A stretch of DNA of 64,000 bases from Arcuatula senhousia (Eukaryota; Mollusca; Bivalvia; Mytilida; Mytilidae). The notes under the pieces were generated by a model, which was given only the letters and a program-made list of their open reading frames with translations, searched no databases and was not told the DNA's origin. Each line of letters opens with the position of its first letter. Positions within the stretch are counted from its first letter, which is position 1. The stretch is from positions 45,806,106 through 45,870,105 of the forward strand of contig OZ020303.1 of the NCBI GenBank assembly GCA_963971305.1. The letters run 5' to 3'. Positions 44,911-57,757 of the stretch are shown piece by piece. The position numbers and the translations under genes are program-made.

Positions 44911-46260
44911 TTTTATTAACTTATAGAATACATAGAGAGAGTGTGCGCTCGTTCAACAGTGCGACGTCAAAAGAATTTTGCGCTTTATGTTTTTCCTACG
45001 TTTTTCCATATTTTCCTGTGTGTTCTACCGCATAAAAATGCATCAAGAGGTTCTCTTTCGGATTTCAAAATAAACATGCAAACTACCGATAATTATGCAT
45101 GAAAATCTGTTGAGAAATGGCATGGGAATGATTTTTATAATTTTAATTGATATGAAATATATAGAAAAATAGTAATTTAAAAGCGTAAAATACCCTTGAC
45201 GTCGCACGCGCATGGAACAGTTCGTTCCAGGAGTGAAACAGTTAACTGTTACACGCTGACGTCATTTCGAAGAAAAATGAATGAAAACATCCAAAATTAC
45301 TTCATATGAAAAATATTCACTATAAGTTAATAATATTTTTTATTCGGTTGTACGCGGTGTCAAGAAGTTCACTCAAGTTTCTTTTAAAAGAGTTCTTAAT
45401 TTGCATGCTCGACGCTTGAAAAAGGGGAGGAGTATATAGTGATGAGGTGTTCGTCCTTTAGTTACTCCTCATGGAATCAATATCTTATTATAATCTACTT
45501 ATAAACCACTCAACCACTTTTGTGCCAAAACATGGACTTACCTATTATATGACCAGATGGTACCCATCTTTTATTACCTGTCAATAGATTTTCGTGAAAT
45601 TTTCACAAACTAATTGTAACATAATGTAGATGTGCAGTTTCAATTTTAAAACTTTAACTGATTAATTTTTGGGTTTGCCATAGCAAAACATGACTTAGTC
45701 TTTATATGACAAGTGGGTACCCATCTCTTATCCACAACTCCTTCAAAACCCCCCTAAGTTAAAACATATTTATTTATCCTGGATTGGAAACTAGCTTACT
45801 GCTTATCTAAATTTCTCTCCAGGTAGCAGTTTTGCCAGTGTGGCCTTTGTAGCGGCCCCTTTTTAGCCTACTCTTATATATATCGAACTCTACAAAGGGA
45901 CCTTTAACGTGTATGGGGTTTGCTCTCCCAATGCACGGGACAACCTTTTTTCGTCTTTTTCAAAGGACTAACATCGTTCCTTGAGACCAACACCCTAAAT
46001 GGCTTTTCATGAAATTTTCATACAATGTTTGTGAACATGTGCACCTACAATTGTTTGATTTTTGGGCTACCAGGGTATTTATAAGTGAGCAGCTGCTCTT
46101 AGTTTTTCTGGTTTTTGATTGTACGCAATTTTTTTTGCGTTATGCTGCTTTCTAAGTTACAAATTCAAGGTCCAATTTACTGAATTCGGATCATATACGC
46201 TCAGCTCGGTGAAGTCTGGTTAAGTTTGACCAGACTTTTAATTAACTATAACACCTACAT
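44911..46260. other. Gene-free stretch
   Basis: AT-rich intergenic DNA. Around 45890-45960 a short segment (GGGACCTTTAACGTG, then CTCTCCCAATGCACGGGAC) resembles a widespread marine-invertebrate repeat that I recall; this is not confirmed here. Confidence 0.4.
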
Positions 46261-46780
46261 AGGTTTCTCATCAAAAAGAACACGCGATGTTTTGGCAGTA
46301 ACTACTAAGTTCTACTAATATCTTTTCTTAACTTTTCTTTGTGAAAATCAAGAGGTCTTTTGGACTAAGTTTTACAAGATTTTTAATTAAAACACTTATA
46401 TTGGGTTTTTCTTCGAGTCGGACACGCACTGCTGTTGACAGTTGTTTCCTTGTTTATTATGGGTTGTGCAACATTTTCTTCGTAAAAAGTAGGCATTTTA
46501 CAAGCTCGCATGACATACTCGCTTCGGTTTTACGTTTCACGAGCCGTCTAATTTAAACATCAATATATAAAAGACTCTCATCAAGAAGTACGTAAGATGT
46601 TCTTGACAGTTATTCCTACTTTTTCTTGAGTTTTCCTTGTCACAATAAGAATGTTCTTTTTTTTTTTTTTTACAAAACTCACAACGGCTTAATTTTACAA
46701 CACTTTTAATCAAAACAACAAATTTAGACTTCCATCAAGTAGTACACGCAATATGTTGTTCACAGTTATCCCTTTTAAAT
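46260..46780. repeat. Highly degenerate ~140-170 bp tandem repeat
   Basis: The phrase CATCAAGAAGTAC, then ACGCAATGTT and TTGACAGTTATT, recurs with changes at about 46268, 46409, 46577 and 46732. Each is preceded by TTTTAATTAAAAC or similar. Spacing varies from 141 to 168 bp. Confidence 0.55.
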
Positions 46781-47254
46781 CTCAAGATCTCTTGACTTCT
46801 TGTGTTACCGTAAGCTCGTTTTCTTTGTGACAAGCTATTTGTCTAGACGTCTTGGGAGAACACAAATCTCGTATCACTTCCATATTGATTCCACTTTGAT
46901 TCCATTCCTATCAAAAGAACACTGACGAGGTCCATGGATTGCTGGGTCTAATTATTTCTTTCATCCGGTTTACAAGATTATACTTAGTCTTCATACAAAA
47001 GCTATTTATCAAGACTTCTTTGTATCTTGTTACATGTATGGTAATAACTTTTATATTCTATAGAGCTATCAAATGTATTAATGACCATTAAACAAAACTA
47101 AAATACATGAAGTACAGTACAAAAAAAGTATTTTGTAAGAGCCAATGTAGCGCTTTCAACGTCTTGCACATTGAATCTAGAGAAATATTCGTTAATTAGG
47201 AATAGTCTGGGCTTAACTGTTGATTAAATTTAAAAAAAATGTGTCAAAGACAGA
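46781..47254. other. Gene-free stretch
   Basis: AT-rich; nothing recognised. Confidence 0.5.
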
Positions 47255-47991
47255 AATGGCCGGATTTTGTTAAACTGGAAGTAGACGAGCGACTGACCTG
47301 AAATCGAATCCCACGTTATGGGACCCCACCCTGATGCTGTATACCAAAGATCAAGTGGCTGCAATAAGTAGTTGCTGAGAAAACTGTTACGAAAATTCTC
47401 TACTTTTGACCATTTATGTCAAAAATTTACGATGTCGGTAAAACAGGAAGCAGATGAGCGACAGAAATGAAATCGATTTCCATGTTATGGGATCCAACCC
47501 TGATGCTTATACCAAATATCAAATGACTGTGATTAGTAGTTGCTGAAAAAACTGTTACGAAAATTCTCTACGCTTGACCATTAATGTCAAAACTTAACGA
47601 AGTCGGTTAACAAAAAATAGATGAGCAACATACCTGAAATCGAATCCCACGTTATGGGACCCCACCCTGATGCTTATACCAAATATCAAATGACTGTGAT
47701 AAGCAGTTGCTGAGAAAACTGTTACGAAATTTTTCTACTTTTGACCATTTATTTCAAAAATTAACAAAGTCGGTTACATGTAACAGGAAGTGGATGGGCG
47801 ACAGACCTGAAATCGAATCCCACGTTATGGGACCCACCCTGATGCAGTATACCAAATATCAAGTGGCTTTAATAAGTAGTTGCTAAGAAAACTGTTACGA
47901 AAAATTTCCTCATCCGCACGCCGCCCGCCGTACGTCCGCCCGACATGCACCATTTTAAACCCGGATTTTCAGTCTGTGAAATCCGGCCATT
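47255..47991. mobile_element. TIR element with four internal ~166-bp tandem repeats
   Basis: AATGGCCGGATTT at the left end is matched by AAATCCGGCCATT at the right end. Between them four units share GACCTGAAATCGAATCCCAC, GTTATGGGACCC, ACCCTGATGC, TATACCAAATATCAA and GTTGCTGAGAAAACTGTTAC. The right subterminal part is GC-rich (CACGCCGCCCGCCGTACGTC). The interior encodes no protein. Confidence 0.85.
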
Positions 47992-48139
47992 AAAATGACA
48001 TGATTTCGCTAATATGAAATAGGAATATGTCATCGATAGGCAACATTATGGTACCTACAAACAGGAACTGCTCTTCCTTCCAGAGCACCTGGGTTAACTC
48101 TCGTTATGACTTGATATCGCGTTTATGGTTGCTATTCAA

Positions 48140-48575
48140 TTGTCATTTTGTGTTTTAATGTCTTGTTCCTCGAGTTGTTCTCGTTTGTTTTACTGAATTT
48201 GTCTTTGCCTTTTTTGAAGAAGCAAAGAGGCATCAAAAAGTCCGAACGGCAACAACAAAACCGGTAAACATGAGCAAGAACAGCACGAAGAAAAACAAAA
48301 CACAAAATAAACCGAACGGAAACAACAACGCGAACTCAAGTCGTAACAAGAGTGAACTCATGCAGATGCTCTGGAAGAGTAAGCGGTTCCTGTCTGCTAT
48401 AGCACACCCATCGTGCTGCTTAAATTTCCTATTCAGTGTGTCAATGGATGCATTGTTGAATGCCTTCTTGGTACCCTGATGCTTCGAGACTGTGATATGT
48501 AGTTGCTGAGAAAACGGATACGAAAGCATTTCCCGTCCACACTTAACATCCACACTTTTATAATCCGGATTTGCA
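48140..48575 (-). mobile_element. Retroelement 3' fragment joined to a truncated relative of the 47255 element
   Basis: 48222-48450 (plus-strand text GGCAACAACAAAACCGGTAA, then CGCGAACTCAAGTCGTAACA) matches the minus-strand retroelement fragments at 5590 and 8880. From about 48472, CCCTGATGCTTCGAG, then GTAGTTGCTGAGAAAAC and TAATCCGGATTTGCAG, match the right part of the 47255 element. Confidence 0.65.
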
Positions 48576-48838
48576 GTTAGTTAGTGTTTGCTGAGAGTTT
48601 TTGTTGTTTAATTTCGTTGTTGTTGTTGATGTTTATATTTTTATCACTGTATTGTTTTTCATCTACTTTTGTTTATAAAACCCTCTTGTCCCTTTTAACC
48701 TCATTATTTTAAAACAATTTCATAACTCCTTATGAAATTTCTACCAAGTGCACATCAAATTATTATAATCATATAAAGTTAATTATATCTTATTAAAAAT
48801 CTCTTTTAGAAAAGTTACAACAAGCCCAATATCTTATT

Positions 48839-48947
48839 ATGTCCCCGAACACGAAGTGTCGGGGACATATTGTTTTTGCTCGGTTTCTTATTATTATTAT
48901 GTCCCCGAACACGAAGTGTCGGGGACATATTGTTTTTGCTCGGTTTC

Positions 48948-49003
<56 letters not shown>

Positions 49004-50218
49004 TTTCTCGGTATTCTGGACCGTGAACTTGTCCACCTCATTTTTTTCCACATCTTTTAAGGTATGAAGCTGAAACTTCATAAATCAAGAGTATGGAATG
49101 GGAGATTGTGCTTTTTGTATTTTTCGTCGATATCGAACGACCCCTTATAGGTCAAAAAAGGGCCTCAAAATGGCTCCTCGAAACCGAAGTTGAATTTTTC
49201 CTGGCATTTCTGATCCGGCAGGGTTAGGAAAAATTCCTTTATAGGGTAAGTGCGGACATTTAATACATTTCATTTAAAAAAAAAATTTTGAAAATCGGAC
49301 TTACCGTTTTCAAAATTTTGCAAAAAATCGAAATTTATTTTTTTGGTAAGATTGAGTTATCTTTCTTTGTATTTTGTATTTTGTAATAGTAATGTAAAAA
49401 TTCTTAACTTTGTTATTTCTTAATAAAAATTGGTTTTCAAGGTGATAGTGGTATGCCGAGTTCATTTTTGGTATCGAAAAAAATTTTTGGCGGCCATTTT
49501 CAAAATGGCGGCTAAAATTTCCCGCCAAAATTTAAACTTGCTCCGATTTTGATGAAAATTGGTATATAAGGTAATAATAGTATGGCGAGATGATTTTTGA
49601 CATCAACATTTTTTAATCGTCGGCCATTTTCAAAATGGCCGCCATTTCCCGCCAAAATTAAAGTTACTCCGATTTTGACGAAAATTGGTTTATAAGGTAA
49701 TAGTGGTATGGCGAGATGATTTTTGACATCAAAATTTTTCTATCGTCGGCCATTTTCAAAATGGTCGCCATTTCCCGCCAAAATTAAAGTTATTCCGATT
49801 TTAATGAAAATTAATATACAGGGAAATTGTGGTATGGGGAGTTCATTTTTAGCATCAAATTTTGTTAATGGTCCGATGCAACAGCTTTTGGATGCGACTG
49901 TGTGACTCTTCTCGACTATATGAGATTAAGGGAGAATAATATCTCATATGGATGTCAACCAAAAGCTTCTCCGTAACGTTTTTAGCGTTTCATTGAAGAG
50001 TGGCTCCATTGTAGAGGACGAGAGCGGTAGTTATGCTCGCTAGTCACTACAATAGTTTACAAGTACGCTACCAATGCTTGTAAAAAGGGTGCTTCAATGG
50101 AATGATAAGGGCGTCATTGCTTAAACAGGGTTCCCACAAAAGCCAGAAATATTGTCAAAGAGGGGTACGTGAGGGGACATGTATGTGACTCGCTTGCGAT
50201 CACAATTAGAACTAGTTA
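48839..50218 (+). mobile_element. Microsatellite-linked repeat element, copy 1, with a doubled 60-bp hairpin head
   Basis: A 60-bp unit is perfectly duplicated (48839-48898 and 48899-48958). Each holds the stem-loop TGTCCCCGAACACGAAGTG then TCGGGGACA. A (TTA)n tract follows, then TTTTTCTCGGTATTCTGGA and a body with ~120-130-bp units containing GGCCATTTTCAAAATGGCC and TTTCCCGCCAAAATTAAA. The 3' end is GTGACTCGCTTGCGATCAC (hairpin), a short spacer, then AACTAG followed by TTATTATT. No protein is encoded. The 3' hairpin plus CTAG resembles a Helitron terminus. Confidence 0.7.
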
Positions 50219-51720
50219 TTATTATTATTATTATTATTTTTCTCGGTATTCTGGATCGTGAACTTGTCCACCTCATTTTTTCGACATCTTTTAAGGTAGG
50301 AAGCTGAAAATTCATAAATCAAGAGTATGGAATGGGAGATTGTGCTTTTTGTATTTTTCGCCGAAATCGAACGACCCCATATAGGTAAAAAAAGGGCCTC
50401 AAAATGGCTCCTCGAAACCGAAGTTGAATTTTTCCTGGCATTTCTGATCCGGCAGGGGTAGGAAAAATTCCTTTATAGGTTAAGTGCGGATATACAATAC
50501 CTTTCATTTAAAAAAAAAATTTTGAAAATCGGACTTACCGTTTTCAAAGTTTTGCAAAAAATCGAAAATTATTTTTTTTGTAAGATTGAGTTATCTTTCT
50601 TTGTACCATATATTTTGTGATATTAATGAAAAAAATTCTCAACTTTGTTATTTCTTAATGAAAATTGGTTTACAAGGTAATAGTGGTATGCCGAGTTCAA
50701 TTTTGGAATCGAAATTTTTTTTTGGGCGGCCATTTTCAAAATGGCCGCCATTTCCCGCCAAAATTAAAATTACTCCGATTTTAATGAAAATTGGTATATA
50801 AGGTAATTGTGGTATGGCGAGTTGATTTTTGACATCAATTTTTTTTTTATCGTCGGCCATTACCGTTTTCAAAATTTTGCAAAAAATCGAAAATTATTTT
50901 TTTGTAAGATTGAGTTATCTTTCTTTGTACCATACATTTTGTGATATTAATGAAAAAAATTCTCAACTTTGTTATTTCTTAATGAAAATTGGTTTACAAG
51001 GTAATAGTGGTATGCCGAGTTCAATTTTGGAATCGAAATTTTTTTTTGGGCGGCCATTTTCAAAATGGCCGCCATTTCCCGCCAAAATTAAAATTACTCC
51101 GATTTTAATGAAAATTGGTATATAAGGTAATTGTGGTATGGCGAGTTGATTTTTGACATCAATTTTTTTTTATCGTCGGCCATTTTCAAAATGGCCGCCG
51201 TTTCCCGCCAAAATTAAAGTTATTCTGATTTTGATGAAAATTGGTTTACAAGGTAATAGTGGTATGCCGAGTTCAATTTTGGAATCTAATTTTTTTTTTG
51301 GGCCGCCATTTTCAAAATGGCCGCCATTTCCCGCCAAAATTAAAATTACTCCGATTTTAATGAAAATTGGTATATAAGGTAATAGTGGTATGGCAAGTTG
51401 ATTTTTGACATCAAAATTTTTTTATCGTTGGCCATTTTCAAAATGGCCGCCGTTTCCGGCCAAAATTAAATTTACTCAGATTTTAACGAAAATCGGTACA
51501 TAAGGTAATATATGTATGGTGAGTTGATTTTTGACATCGAAATATTTTTATTGTCTGCCATTTTAAAAATGGCCGCCGTTTCCCGCCAAAATTAAACTTA
51601 CTCCTATTTTGATAAAAATTGGATAAATTAAGTTATCTCAAATGCCAAGAGACATTGACAAAGAGGGGTACGTGAGGGGACATTTTTGTGACTCGCTTGC
51701 GATCACAATTAGAACTAGTT
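50219..51720 (+). mobile_element. Microsatellite-linked repeat element, copy 2, directly downstream of copy 1
   Basis: It begins at the (TTA)n tract immediately following copy 1 and repeats the same head text (CTCGGTATTCTGGA, then GTGAACTTGTCCACCTCATT). It has more internal units than copy 1; a ~310-bp segment is duplicated at about 50540-50860 and 50866-51170. It ends with the same hairpin and AACTAG, followed by TTAAAATTAG. Confidence 0.75.
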
Positions 51721-52979
51721 AAAATTAGATTTTATTCATTAGGTACAATGTATTTAACGTTAACTCATACGAAGCAGATGATTGCCGTCACGTAAACTTA
51801 ATCTCTATTATGGTTGCAGATTCCATTATTTTCCGGCAACATACAAAGATTACAACATAGTTGAAAGCACAATTACATCACATTAAATTAGTGTTAAATT
51901 AAGGCATGACAGCTTACAGGATTACACTTTGGAAATTAATGTTAAAGCACTGAGTATTTGCTTTCAAAACATTCTATAAATACAGTACATAAAATTTGTT
52001 TATAGTTTGGGAACATCGTGGTTCTTAGGCGATTTAAGAAAATGCCTGGTTGCTATCAAAAATGTTTTGTCTGTAAAGATATCGATCGACGAAATTCTTA
52101 GATGTGCCTTGTTGCTTTCAAATATTATGTTTACTTGTTATCAACAAGTGCAGTTGATACGTGTAGCAAACGGGTGTATAGCCGTAACAGAATTACAAAT
52201 AAGCAACCAGGCATATTCTTGTATCGAACATGGTGACCATACATTGTAAGAAACTACAAAAGATAAATTATAAATGGCAATATTTTAAAACAAATGTTTG
52301 TTACATTTATTACATTTGGTGTACAGTAACATATATATCTATAGCTATGAATTTAAATATCATCGTTTAACGGTATATTTTTGGTGGCTGTAAAAAATTG
52401 TGATCAACCAAATCAGTCTGTAAAATATTAACGAATCTTATTTTCAAATTGAATCCAAATAAAACCCCATACGAAAAAAGGTTGGTGCGTCATTTTAGCG
52501 GGTTCCATTATCCGCAGTTAAGCATTATTCATAAAAAATTGGCATGGCGATACAGAAATTTCTGGAAAATTTACGTAAAGCTTTTTAAATTGATCATTAT
52601 ATGACAATAGAAGTAGCATATCTTCACTTCCACATGGTAAATTCATGAGGGACAGATCCTGATTACTCTTCCCTTATATTATACAAACATTGCCTTGTAC
52701 AATTAAATGAAAAAGGTAACAAAGTAATTTGTTTCATACATTAATTATACACCTGAAAAAATGGGTACAAACACTACACATATGACCGCTGAATTTGATT
52801 GTCTGATTTAACAGTCATTATCCCTCTACAACATGCGTTTCCTAAAACAAGCGCACTGCGGGAAAATTGCTCTTAAAAGCAATACAGTAAACCACAGTGT
52901 ACCAGTAACCAAAAAACGGCATATTAGCTGCCACAAAAAATAAACTATTTAGCACCGACAACAAACGTTTTGATTGTCA
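51721..52979. other. Gene-free stretch downstream of the KCNE-like gene
   Basis: AT-rich. The 3' UTR of the minus-strand gene should lie at its right end, but I see no clear polyadenylation signal close by. Confidence 0.5.
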
Positions 52980-53498
52980 TCACAATTGTACGTTCTCGTC
53001 TATAACCTGAATATACGTTGATCTACTATGATCTGACCTCGGGGTGACCTTTGGAGAATCTGGAAATTCTTCGTATTGTCCTTGGAACACCGAATCATCA
53101 CTGCTTATTTTCGATAATAAAATTTCTCTGGAATCTTCGTCTTGTTCGTTAGTGTTCGATTCAGCCTTTTCTATCAAATCCATATTCATGAAACTTTTCG
53201 CAATATTTGGCAAATTCTGGATCTTATCTACCAACTTTTCCCTGCGGTCAGTTTTACGAAGAAGCGCCATCTCTTTGATATACGTACGAAGCTGATTATC
53301 TTGTTTGTTTTTCCGGATGTGAGAGGCAATCATCATTACGATAGATAATCCATAAATTAACACCACTGCCACCACATAATACAAAGCACCAATATTGTCC
53401 GAGTCTTTCCGAATGGTGTCAACAACAGCCACGTACGTGTCATTTTCATTGGTTGTTGATTTTATCTTTATTTGGATGTTACTGGCAATGTCCATCAT
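52980..53498 (-). CDS. KCNE-like potassium channel beta subunit (single-pass membrane protein)
   Basis: 172 aa in a single coding exon. There is a short extracellular N-terminus with one N-glycosylation sequon (N19-D-T), and one membrane helix at about 38-59 (ALYYVVAVVLIYGLSIVMMI). Directly after it comes a basic juxtamembrane stretch, ASHIRKNKQDNQLRTYIKEM. This arrangement, in particular S-x-I-R-x-x-K followed some ten residues later by YI, is the KCNE signature region. KCNE proteins flank Kv channel pores (for example Kv7) and tune gating. The C-terminal half is acidic and Ser-rich (SKISSDDSV, PDSPKVTPRSD), so probably phosphorylated. A splice-acceptor-like CTACTTTCAG lies 5 bases before the start codon, so an upstream non-coding exon is likely, as in vertebrate KCNE genes. 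Alternative: an unrelated single-pass protein with a chance resemblance. Confidence 0.72.
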   Translation of the reverse strand: MMDIASNIQIKIKSTTNENDTYVAVVDTIRKDSDNIGALYYVVAVVLIYGLSIVMMIASHIRKNKQDNQLRTYIKEMALLRKTDRREKLVDKIQNLPNIAKSFMNMDLIEKAESNTNEQDEDSREILLSKISSDDSVFQGQYEEFPDSPKVTPRSDHSRSTYIQVIDENVQL

Positions 53499-56174
53499 TT
53501 TTCTGAAAGTAGAGTACTACAAGTTAATAAGATATGTGACAATTCTTTGGTTTATAAGATTAAATCATCCACATGATAGCTTCATGGTTAGCGAATCAAT
53601 TTTCTGGCATAAAATCCATTAACATGTTTACAAGATACTTATCAAAACGAGATATGGAATCCTCATATGTTCACAGGTCAAAAGCTGCTGATGAAAAGTA
53701 GATCATCAGGCACCACAACTAAATCATTCAGTAAACAGAGACTAGAACCTGAAAAGCACAGTGCCAAACTGCAATAAATACCAAAGAAGATAATAAAAAG
53801 CTCAATTAAGCCATACTTATTTTGAAATATCCAGCATGCTATTACTCAATTTATTAAAGCTGACTGCAAACTATAGAAACGAATCAACATATTTTTCTTT
53901 AATAAAATCCTTACCAAAAAGACAAAGAAAAGTAGACTCCGCCTAGCGACAAAGACAATTGATGCAGTACTGAAATGTGCTGTTCTAATCCTTAAATGAA
54001 ACCCGATAAACATAATGGCTGTTCACAAAGTCCTAGTTCATGGTACATGGTACAGGTAGATTGTGTTTATTTGCTTCCAAAGACTTAATATATGGTAGGC
54101 TGTTGTTTACTTTTCTGATCAACAACTAAACGTTTTTTGTCATTACATCTAATTACTACTACGTTCATTAAGATCAAAGTAGCGCCATAATCAGCAATCA
54201 AAAACGATATAAACCATACTTATGCATTTAGGCTTCTACGGTATTGACAAACATTCAGCCCATTATCGCAAAGGAGGGATAATATGAACACATGTAAATC
54301 TGTGGTAATTGTTCACTTTAATCACGACCACTGTCCTGTGATTTGACTTTCCACATCTAGTTCAGATAATTATAGCAGTCAGCAACGGAAATTCCAACTC
54401 AAATGGGTGCTTACTCAAATGTTGGAAAAACAAGACATTTCTTAATTGTTGTTCTTGTTGTTGCAACGCATCCCGCTAGTCAGGCCAGGGTTAAACAACA
54501 TAAAATTGTTATATTCCATGACTAAGCCCTTATCCCAGTGAATGAAAAACTAATAAAAGCCCAGAGAAGCCTTCCCATGCTTTTGGAGGTCGCTCAAATA
54601 AAGCAGAAACAATTAAATTCGTTTTTCGATTAAAAAAAAAATCATATTCTTAACAATGAATGACAACGTTAATATTTAAAAATGTGGTGCAATAAATGAC
54701 GGCAAACGAAATATGCCTAATGGGGAATCAGTCTACATATAAAAAACCCAAAACGTTTTTAAACAATACCATTACGGTAATTTTCTTTGGGTCTTTTAGT
54801 CGTATCAGCAAAAATGTGATTTTCAGAAACGCATCGACAATATTCTTTCATTGATTTACATAAAGGAAAAATAGAGGGCCATTGAAAGTTCATTTCAACG
54901 ATTTTTTACGTTAATGAGGCTTATTTCCTAAAACAATTATTTCAATAAATTCAGTTATCATTCACGAACTCATTACTTTCGCTGTGAAATATTTCGGTTT
55001 CCATAGAAACTATAATGCTTAAGCTTGGCCACTTTTAAGACGGACTTGTGAAAAACTTATTTTTAAGGAAATGGATGATAAAATGTAAAAAGTCATATTA
55101 TAAATAAGGCAGCCATTAGGTTATACTATCCGCATGACTTACAAAAATATATAGAGTGTTCCAGGGGTCGATCCATGCAGAGAAGGGGTTTGAAATTCCT
55201 TTTCCTTGCGTGTAACTTCCGTGCAGATTTTTTTTTGAAAATTCGACTTAGACACCCTTTTGTTCTTAGTTCACTATAGGCGTAACCCTATTTAAAAAAA
55301 ATAGGGACCCGCCTTGTATTCTTACTCAAAGTTTGAAAATGGATTTTGCTGAATACCAAGCCGGTTCGGATTTTTTATTTTACTGTGCAGCTGTCTGAAG
55401 GGGAATTTTCAAGTTTTCATTCAAAAGACCAAGGTACCAACGGACCGACAACTTACATGTACCAAGGAAATACTACCTCGCTACTTCATATCGTCGATGG
55501 CAGGTTTTAAGAAAAACAATTAAAACTCAATTAGAATAAAAATGGTGCCAACTAATGAATACATTAATACTTACAAAAACTATTTTAAGGCTTTGAAGGC
55601 TCACCCAGGTCCAATCAAATCATAACTTGCCCAGGTGCCAAACGAAAAACACATAAACAGTTTTGGAAGCTAGTCCTATTATTTTCTCGATCAATCCAAT
55701 TTATATATTTTTTAAACGCCGATTGTGAAAAATAATGATGCTCAGATTGAATTATTTTCAATATTCCATTGGCGTCAAAATTATAACAATATCTTACTAG
55801 AATGGATTGCCTAAAATAAGCATTGCCAAGCCCGTACTCTGTGAAAAGAATAAATGTTTAAAATTCGTCGTGAACAATATTGTTTTTACTGTTAATTTGT
55901 CTTGATGACAATTTTTGATGATTAATATATGTCTAGAATGGAATCGATATAAAGCTCCACGAAAGATATGGTATCGATCTTAGAAGCAGATGTGTATTGC
56001 TATAGCACTTGTGCAATTACAGATTTAAACTGATCCAGGGACATCAGATATTGTGTTAATTAGATGATAAAATAAGAAATTAGTTTGTTTTATATGTTGA
56101 TAGTTTATGAAAGGATATGGAGTAAATGAACATGAGACCACAACACACATGTTAACCCCAACTGCAATTAATTT
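53499..56174. other. Gene-free stretch upstream of the KCNE-like gene
   Basis: AT-rich; no frame, repeat or structured element that I can support. The KCNE-like promoter and first exon should be somewhere in it. Confidence 0.5.
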
Positions 56175-57757
56175 TAGCTGACCGAATGTCCAGGTGAGCT
56201 ATTATCATCACTTGTTCCGTCTTCGTCGTCTGTCGTCTGTCGTCCGTTAACATTTTTTTCAAAAATATTCTCCTCTACAACTACTGATCATAATTTAATG
56301 AAACTTGGTATGAATGATCCTTAGGGTGTCCTGCACCAAACTTGTGTTTCGATCATTGATTCGTAAAAACATGGCTGCCGTTATTAAAAAAAAAGACCAG
56401 AGGGGTCAGACTACTGTCTTTGTCCTGTAAATCGAAAAGTATAAGAGATAGATGAAATCTAATGCCCCCTACTGCTTCAGCATCAAAAGTTCTACAAATG
56501 TCTCCATTTGGTCAAAGTTGTCAGATGATCCCTTTTAGGGGTTACATCCCCTTAAACGCGAAAAATAGTGGCTTTTGCCTATAGAATGAACACTATTGCA
56601 GATAGAGAAAAGCTGTTGCTTGCTTAAATGTTCAGGTCATTTAATTCTACAAAAGTCTCCTAGGGTCGAAGTTGTCAGATGACCCGTTATAGGGGTTACA
56701 ACCCTTCAAAGGCGAAAAATAGTGATTTTTGCCTATAGAATGAACGCCATTGTAGATAGAGAAAAGCTGTTGCTTGCCTAAATGTTCAGCTCATTTAACT
56801 CTACAAAAGTCTCCATAGGGTCAAAGTTGTCAGATGACCACTTATAGGGGTTACAGCCTCCTATAGGCGAAAATTAGTAATTTTTGCCTATAGAATGAAC
56901 ACTGTTGCAGAAAGAGAAAAGCTGTTGCTTGCTTAAATGTTCAGCTCATTTTGCTCTACAAAAGTCTCCTTTGGGATAAAGTTGTCATATGACCACTTAT
57001 AGGGGTTACAGCCCCTTAATGGCGAAAAATAGTGTTTTTGGCCTATAGAATGAAAACTATTGCAGATAGAGAAAAGCTGCTGCTTGCTTAAATGTTCAGA
57101 TCATTTTGCTCTACAAAGGTTTTCATAGGGTCGAAGTTGTCAGATGACCCCTTATAAGGGTTACAACCCCTTAATGGCGAAAAATAGTGTTTTTGGCCAA
57201 TAGAATAATAACTATTGCAGATAGAGAAAAGCTGCTGCTTGCTTAAATGTTCAGCTCATGTAGCTTTACAAAAGTCTTCATAGGGTCGAAGATGTCAAAT
57301 ACCCCCTTAAAGGGGATACAGCCTCTTAAAGGCGAAACATAGTGTGTTTGGCCTATACAGATATAGAAAGGCTGTTGCTGGCTTAAAAGTTCAGCCAATT
57401 TAGCTCTACAAAATCATTCATAGGGTTGAAGTTGTCAGATGATCCCTAAATTAACATGTTTTCATGTTTTTCTCTTATATAATGAAAACTATAGCAGAAA
57501 AAGAAAAGCTGTTAATTGCTTGCTTAAATGTTCAGTTCATTAAGCTCTTAACAAAAGTCTCTATAGAGTCAAAGTTGTCGGACGGCCCTTAAAATAACAT
57601 TTTGCACGTTTTTGGTCTACAGAATAAACACTATTGCTGAAAGAGAAAAGCTGTTGCTTGCTTAAATGTTCAGCTTATTTAGCTCTACAAAGTTCTTCAT
57701 AGGGTTGACATCAAGACCAGGTGAGCAATTCAGGCTCCTGGGAGCCTCTAGATCTTG
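56175..57757 (+). mobile_element. Helentron-like tandem-repeat element, copy 3
   Basis: Same head, ~155-bp units (about eight, more diverged) and 3' hairpin as copies 1 and 2. The 5' hairpin is damaged (AGCTGACCGAATGTCCAGG), and AGAT is inserted in the terminus before CTTG, so this is an older copy. Confidence 0.75.

Noticed and set aside
52007..52249. 80-codon plus-strand frame near the KCNE-like gene
   Set aside because: No recognisable domain, no splice context, and the start is not a clear ATG. Probably chance.
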